Source of the DNA: Cryomorphaceae bacterium
Lineage (GTDB): Bacteria > Bacteroidota > Bacteroidia > Flavobacteriales > Schleiferiaceae
Length of the DNA: 48,608 nucleotides
Direction of reading: 5' to 3'
Assembly: GCA_021298655.1 (NCBI GenBank)
Contig: JAJTFK010000019.1
Coordinates: forward strand, 1 to 48,608
The translations under genes were made by a program, and so were the position numbers. The notes beneath the pieces were generated by a model. That model did no database searches. It was not told the origin of the DNA and was given only the letters and a program-made list of their open reading frames with translations. This document shows positions 44,887-48,608 of the stretch, piece by piece (position 1 is the stretch's first letter; each line of letters starts with the position of its first letter).

Positions 44887-44917
44887 ATTCACAAAAGGGC
44901 CAAAAGCCCCGTAGGTC

Positions 44918-45124
44918 TTAGGCCTCAGCGGCTTCGGCGGGAGCGCTGTTGTCGATAACTACTTTGCCTTTGTAGTACATCTTGCCCTCGTGCCAGTAGG
45001 CGCGGTGCATCAGGTGGGCTTCACCCGTGGCCGAGCAAACGGTCAGCGTAGGCATAACAGCCTTGTCGTGGGTGCGGCGCTTGTCGCGGCGGGTACTGGA
45101 TTGTCGGCGTTTGGGATGTGCCAT
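44918..45124 (-). CDS. rpmF: 50S ribosomal protein L32
   Basis: A 68-residue protein: '[20 protein letters not shown]' is the invariant basic N-terminus of L32, followed by '[20 protein letters not shown]'. A single Cys in '[13 protein letters not shown]' remains of the zinc ribbon, so this is a mostly zinc-free version. It lies 43 bases behind the DUF177 gene, its usual partner. Confidence 0.97.
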   Translation of the reverse strand: MAHPKRRQSSTRRDKRRTHDKAVMPTLTVCSATGEAHLMHRAYWHEGKMYYKGKVVIDNSAPAEAAEA

Positions 45125-45167
45125 GGTTCCTCAGTTTAAAAGTTCAACGTCTCGTCGGTCAAAAATC

Positions 45168-45647
45168 TTACTCTTCGTCGTCGTTCAAAAAATCCAAATC
45201 AGAATCGTCCCAGCCGTCTTCGTCGTCGCCAACCTCTTCGCGGAGCTCGGGTTTGACGCGCTGAAGCGGCAGCGAGAGCGCCACCAGTTCATACAGGTAC
45301 TGCTTGAGGTCTACCTCGTAGGAACCGTGCGGAAGCACCAGCACCTCGGGCTCGCTGTCGTCAAAGGCTTCGCCAAACTTGACGACGACGCTGAAGGCGT
45401 TGTGCAGCTCGAGCACGAACGGGTCGTTGCTCAGGTCGCAGGTCGTGTCCATGGCGCCTTCGAAGGCAAAGTCCAGCTCCAGCATGTGGTTGGCCTTGCG
45501 CATCAAAACGCGAACGGTCACGGGGCGCAGACCCTCAAGGTCCTGCAGGGGGAATTCTGAAAAGAACGTTTCGTCGAGGACGAACTCGAAGCGGTGCTCG
45601 CCAAGTGCAAGACCCGAAAACTGGAGTAGGGTTTCACGTGGTCTCAC
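45168..45647 (-). CDS. DUF177 (YceD-like) protein
   Basis: A 159-residue protein. 'FEFVLDETFFSEFPLQDLEG', 'VRVLMRKANHMLELDFAFEG' and the 'TCDLSNDPF' segment match the DUF177/YceD family, followed by 'YEVDLKQYLYELVALSLPLQ' and a very acidic tail of Asp/Glu residues. The family is almost always encoded before rpmF; in plants and E. coli it is linked to 23S rRNA accumulation and ribosome assembly. The TACCTTTG box 22 bases upstream gives the DUF177-rpmF pair its own promoter. Only one of the usual cysteines is visible. Confidence 0.9.
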   Translation of the reverse strand: MRPRETLLQFSGLALGEHRFEFVLDETFFSEFPLQDLEGLRPVTVRVLMRKANHMLELDFAFEGAMDTTCDLSNDPFVLELHNAFSVVVKFGEAFDDSEPEVLVLPHGSYEVDLKQYLYELVALSLPLQRVKPELREEVGDDEDGWDDSDLDFLNDDEE

Positions 45648-45669
45648 GACGAATTTCGCTTTGAGCCTG

Positions 45670-45677
45670 CAAAGGTA
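45670..45677 (-). promoter_or_regulatory. -7 box TACCTTTG of DUF177-rpmF
   Basis: Perfect match on the minus strand, 22 bases before the ATG at 45647. Confidence 0.55.
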
Positions 45678-45695
45678 CGTAAAATTCTTTACCGC

Positions 45696-46640
45696 TCAGC
45701 GCGTTGCGCGGCGATTTTTCACGATTTCGACGGCGGTGCGCAGGGCGGACTGCATGCTTCCGGCGTCGGCCAGGCCGCGGCCGGCGAGGTCCCAGGCGGT
45801 TCCGTGGTCAGGCGAGGTGCGGACCAGGTCGAGGCCGGCCGTGGCGTTCACCCCGTCGTGGAAGGCCAGCATTTTGAACGGAATCAGCCCTTGGTCGTGG
45901 TAGAGGGCGAGGGTGCCGTCCACCGAGCGGTAGCCCTTTGAGGCAAAAAAGCCGTCTGCAGCTAGGGGTCCGCGAACGTCCAATCCTTCGCGGAGCGCGC
46001 GAAGCACCACGTCGGCGAGCCAGGTTTGTTCGTCGGGGCCGATGCGGCCTCCGTCGCCGGCGTGGGGGTTCAGGGCCAGCAGGGCCAGGCGCGGGGCCGG
46101 CGCGGCGTAGTCGCGGCGCAGGGCCGCGTCGAGCGCGCGGAGCTTGGCTAAAACGAGGTCCGGCGAAAGGGCGGCGCCCACCCCAGCAAGCGGCAGGTGC
46201 TCGGTCGCGAGGGCCACCGTGAGTTCCGCCCCGCGCAGCAGCATCAACGCGTCTCCGCCCGCGGCGGCGGCCAGGTAGGACGTGTGGCCGGTGAAGCCGG
46301 GCAGCGGAACGTGTTCCTTGCTCAGCGGGGGCGTGACCAGGGCATCAATGGCCCCCGCGCGCCAGGCGTCGAGGGCGAGGTTCAGGCTGTCGAGCGCGGC
46401 CTGGCCCGACGCGGCCGTTCCCGCCCCAAAGGACCATTCGACGGGGGCCAAGGGCCATTCCAGGGCGACCGGAGGCACCGCTAGCCCCAGGGCCGCGGCT
46501 TGGGCGGCGACCAGGGCAGGGTCTGCGAACCAAATCCACTCGACGTCGGCGGGCAGCCCCGGCATGCCCAGGGCCTTGAGGACCACTTCGGGTCCGATGC
46601 CGTTGGGGTCTCCGAGGGTGATGCCGACGCGCAGGCTCAT
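45696..46640 (-). CDS. pdxA: 4-hydroxythreonine-4-phosphate dehydrogenase
   Basis: A 314-residue enzyme of pyridoxal phosphate synthesis. It begins 'MSLRVGITLGDPNGIGPEVV' (standard PdxA N-terminus). The metal-binding histidines lie in 'LPGFTGHTSYLA', 'LALNPHAGDGGRIG' and 'ALYHDQGLIPFKMLAFHDGV', and 'LVRTSPDHGTAWDLAGRGLA' closes the active site. It oxidises 4-phosphohydroxythreonine with NAD. Its ATG shares one base with the stop of the aminopeptidase gene upstream (TAATG). Length is normal. The DUF177 gene follows after 48 bases with its own promoter. Confidence 0.95.
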   Translation of the reverse strand: MSLRVGITLGDPNGIGPEVVLKALGMPGLPADVEWIWFADPALVAAQAAALGLAVPPVALEWPLAPVEWSFGAGTAASGQAALDSLNLALDAWRAGAIDALVTPPLSKEHVPLPGFTGHTSYLAAAAGGDALMLLRGAELTVALATEHLPLAGVGAALSPDLVLAKLRALDAALRRDYAAPAPRLALLALNPHAGDGGRIGPDEQTWLADVVLRALREGLDVRGPLAADGFFASKGYRSVDGTLALYHDQGLIPFKMLAFHDGVNATAGLDLVRTSPDHGTAWDLAGRGLADAGSMQSALRTAVEIVKNRRATR

Positions 46641-48058
46641 TATGCCTTGGATTGTTCCGCCAAGAAGTGGGTAAGTAGGCGCACGCCGACGCCGGTTCCG
46701 CCCTTGCCGTAGTAGGTCACGGGGCGATCCAAGAAGGCCGGCCCGGCGATGTCGAGGTGCACGTAGGGGTAGTCGATGAAGTACTCCAGGAACTTGCCCG
46801 CGGTGATCATGCCCGCTTCGGCGCCGCCGATGTTTTTAATGTCGGCGATGTCGCTCTTAATCAGGTCTTTGTAGTCGTCCCAGAAGGGGAACTCGACGAG
46901 GCGCTCGTGGGTGGCCCAGGCGCTGGCCTGCAGGGCGTCCCAGGTGGGGCGGTCGGCGGTTCCCATGGCCACGGTCGCGTAGGGGCCGATGGCGCGCGAG
47001 GCGGCTCCGGTCAAGGTGGCCAGGTCGATGACCAGCTTGGGGTTGTATTTTTTGGCGTAGTGCAGCGCGTCGGCCAAGATCAAGCGGCCCTCGGCGTCGG
47101 TGTTGAGCACTTCGACGGTGACTCCGTTCGAGATGGTGATGACGTCGCCCGGAACCAACGCGTTGTTGTTCAGTCGGTTGTCGGTGGCGGGAATCAGTCC
47201 GACCACATTCACCGGAAGCTTGGCGGCGGCCACCGCACAGAAGGTGCCGATGACGGCGGCGGCGCCCGACATGTCGCACTTCATGTCTTCCATGAAGTTG
47301 CTGGGCTTGAGGCTGATTCCGCCCGTGTCAAACACCACGCCCTTACCGACCAGCGCATAAGGTTGCTCGTTGGTGGCGCCTTGGCCAAAGTACTCGAGCA
47401 CGATAAATACCGGCGGGTCGATCGAGCCCTTGTTCACGCCGAGCAAACCGCCCATTTTCAGGGCCTCAATTTGGGCCTTGTGGAGCACCGTGCACTTGAA
47501 TCCGTGCTGCGCGGCCAGATGCTCGGCGCGCTCGGCGAGTTCCAGGCTGCCCAGCTGGAGCACCGGCGTATTTATCAGGTCGCGGGCCTCGGTCACCCCG
47601 TCGATCAGGGCGTTCCAGGCGGCGAATTCGGCGGCGTGATCGCCAACCACGTCGAGCTGCCCGAGGGTCCACTGGTCCTTGGCCTTGGTGCCAAAGAGTT
47701 TGGTGAAGCGGTAGGCGTTGAGCGCCAGGCCTTCGGCGACGGTCAGGGCCGCAGGCTGTGCGTCGAGGGTGACGGCTGTCAGCTTGTTTTTGGCGAGGAT
47801 TCCGCCCAAATCGGCGCCCAGTTGGCGCAGGGCGTGCAGGCCTTCGGGCGTCGCGGCGTCGGCATCGCAAGTGGCCAGCAGCAGGTCGCCGGTGGCCGTC
47901 GCGTGGTGCATCCAACCCTTCACCTTGCGGTCCAGGCGGGTTTGGTAGGCATTCAGGGCGGAATCTTCGATGCCTGCGGCGCGCAAAGCGTCAAGGCTGG
48001 GGCGGACTACGGCGCGCACGGCGGCGCCGGCAGAAGTGGGAACAAGGCTGCGTTTCAT
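46640..48058 (-). CDS. M17-family leucyl aminopeptidase
   Basis: A 472-residue protein. The C-terminal catalytic domain carries the two-metal site: 'ALVGKGVVFDTGGISLKPSN' (Lys and Asp), 'MKCDMSGAAAVIG' (Asp), and the invariant 'VLNTDAEGRLILADALHYA' (Asp, Glu, catalytic Arg). 'DLATLTGAASRAIG' and 'LDIAGPAFLDRP' follow. The N-terminal 150 residues match the less conserved cap domain, and length is normal. It releases N-terminal residues from peptides in the cytoplasm. Divergent from riboflavin synthase, with back-to-back -7 boxes in the 32-base spacer. Confidence 0.93.
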   Translation of the reverse strand: MKRSLVPTSAGAAVRAVVRPSLDALRAAGIEDSALNAYQTRLDRKVKGWMHHATATGDLLLATCDADAATPEGLHALRQLGADLGGILAKNKLTAVTLDAQPAALTVAEGLALNAYRFTKLFGTKAKDQWTLGQLDVVGDHAAEFAAWNALIDGVTEARDLINTPVLQLGSLELAERAEHLAAQHGFKCTVLHKAQIEALKMGGLLGVNKGSIDPPVFIVLEYFGQGATNEQPYALVGKGVVFDTGGISLKPSNFMEDMKCDMSGAAAVIGTFCAVAAAKLPVNVVGLIPATDNRLNNNALVPGDVITISNGVTVEVLNTDAEGRLILADALHYAKKYNPKLVIDLATLTGAASRAIGPYATVAMGTADRPTWDALQASAWATHERLVEFPFWDDYKDLIKSDIADIKNIGGAEAGMITAGKFLEYFIDYPYVHLDIAGPAFLDRPVTYYGKGGTGVGVRLLTHFLAEQSKA

Positions 48059-48063
48059 ACCTA

Positions 48064-48071
48064 CGAAGGTA
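48064..48071 (-). promoter_or_regulatory. -7-like box TACCTTCG of the aminopeptidase
   Basis: One mismatch to TAnnTTTG, ending 5 bases before the ATG at 48058. The same TTCG variant precedes pfkA. Confidence 0.4.
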
Positions 48072-48078
48072 GCGCCCG

Positions 48079-48086
48079 TACCTTTG
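48079..48086 (+). promoter_or_regulatory. -7 box TACCTTTG of riboflavin synthase
   Basis: Perfect match ending 4 bases before the ATG at 48091; a leaderless mRNA is expected. Confidence 0.6.
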
Positions 48087-48090
48087 CCGC

Positions 48091-48608
48091 ATGTTCACCG
48101 GAATCATCGAAAACCTCGGCCGCATCGAGGCCATCACGCCCGACGGCGGCAACGTCCATTTTGACGTGGCGTCGAGTCTTGCGCCCGAACTCAAAATCGA
48201 CCAGAGCGTGGCCCACGACGGCTGCTGCCTGACGGTGGTGGCGCTGCACGGCGAGGGGGTTCCGCACGGATTCCGCGTGACCGCCATCGCCGAGACGCTC
48301 GACAAAACCTGCCTCGGAACCTGGACCGTCGGCCGCACGGTTAACCTCGAGCGCGCTGCCCTGGTCGGAAGCCGCCTGGACGGCCACACCGTGCAGGGCC
48401 ACGTCGACTCGGTGGGCCGGGTTACCGAAGTTGCCGAAACCAACGGCAGCTGGCGCGTCGCCGTCGAGCACCCAGCCTACGAGCTGCACCGCACCGTCCC
48501 CAAGGGATCGATCACGCTCAACGGCGTGTCGCTGACCGTGGTGGATTCCGGTCCGACGCACTTTAGCGTGGCCCTGATTCCCTACACCTGGGAGCACACG
48601 AACCTCTC
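48091..48608 (+). CDS. ribE: Riboflavin synthase alpha chain, N-terminal part (runs off the right edge)
   Basis: 172 residues are visible, starting MFTGIIENLGRIEAI, the invariant start of the enzyme. The first lumazine-binding repeat runs to about residue 87 ('VAHDGCCLTVVAL', 'DKTCLGTWTVGRTVNLERA'). The second begins at 'GHTVQGHVDSVGRVTEVAET' and includes 'GSITLNGVSLTVVDSG'. The enzyme forms riboflavin by dismutating two molecules of 6,7-dimethyl-8-ribityllumazine. The last ~25-30 residues lie beyond the window. Confidence 0.95.
   Translation, partial: MFTGIIENLGRIEAITPDGGNVHFDVASSLAPELKIDQSVAHDGCCLTVVALHGEGVPHGFRVTAIAETLDKTCLGTWTVGRTVNLERAALVGSRLDGHTVQGHVDSVGRVTEVAETNGSWRVAVEHPAYELHRTVPKGSITLNGVSLTVVDSGPTHFSVALIPYTWEHTNL

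Noticed and set aside
46757-48232. A 491-codon plus-strand frame
   Set aside because: Antisense to the aminopeptidase; it also crosses the ribE promoter and start in a different frame.

Overview
This window looks like chromosome of an aerobic, GC-rich member of the Bacteroidota, probably a Flavobacteriales-type marine or freshwater lineage. That placement is inferred from secreted proteins with type IX secretion (T9SS) C-terminal sorting domains, an Oar-like TonB receptor, the pdxA/DUF177/rpmF/accB/accC block, start codons without a recognisable Shine-Dalgarno sequence, and Bacteroidota-type -7 boxes (TAnnTTTG). There is no phage, transposase, CRISPR array or rRNA. Genes are tightly packed, many overlap by 1-20 bases, and no stretch over 300 bases lacks a gene.

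Layout. 1-4.2 kb: start of an AlkD-type DNA-alkylation repair gene, a small exported protein of unknown function, a PKD protein with a type B T9SS domain, and a two-gene operon of a second PKD/T9SS protein with a DUF3445 (heme-dependent N-demethylase family) protein. 4.3-6.5 kb: a heme/hemoglobin-type TonB receptor. 6.5-9.8 kb: three overlapping genes for a luciferase-like oxidoreductase, a beta-CASP RNA nuclease and an ATP-cone/PD-(D/E)XK nuclease. 9.9-13.6 kb: TSUP exporter, a secreted protein with a duplicated domain, tRNA-Asn, a PfkB kinase and an S4 RNA-binding protein. 13.6-21.3 kb: Oar-like receptor, a biotin carrier, rseP, ZIP transporter, lpxH and superoxide dismutase. 21.4-27.3 kb: AddA-like helicase-nuclease, kbl and a FucP-type sugar transporter.

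27.4-39.2 kb is the most coherent module. A minus-strand operon, pfkA-gap-sugar kinase-pgmB-maltose phosphorylase (GH65)-GH13-GH13, faces a divergent NrtR-like regulator and an SLC45-type sugar transporter. Together they would import maltose or maltodextrin, trim it outside the cytoplasm, split it by phosphorolysis into glucose and beta-glucose-1-phosphate, and feed both into glycolysis with pathway enzymes encoded in the same operon. Both GH13 genes look damaged by single-base frameshifts, one in the middle and one at the C-terminus, which may be real decay or sequence error.

39.2-48.6 kb: NfeD and SPFH membrane proteins separated by a drug-efflux-type MFS gene, gatC, plsC, accC, accB, rpmF, a DUF177 protein, pdxA, an M17 aminopeptidase, and the start of riboflavin synthase.

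Two genome-wide patterns stand out. A TAnnTTTR -7 box sits only 3-5 bases before the start codon of at least nine genes, predicting leaderless mRNAs. A degenerate 7-base tandem repeat (GTTACTA/GTTGCTA-like) occurs in at least five gene junctions.
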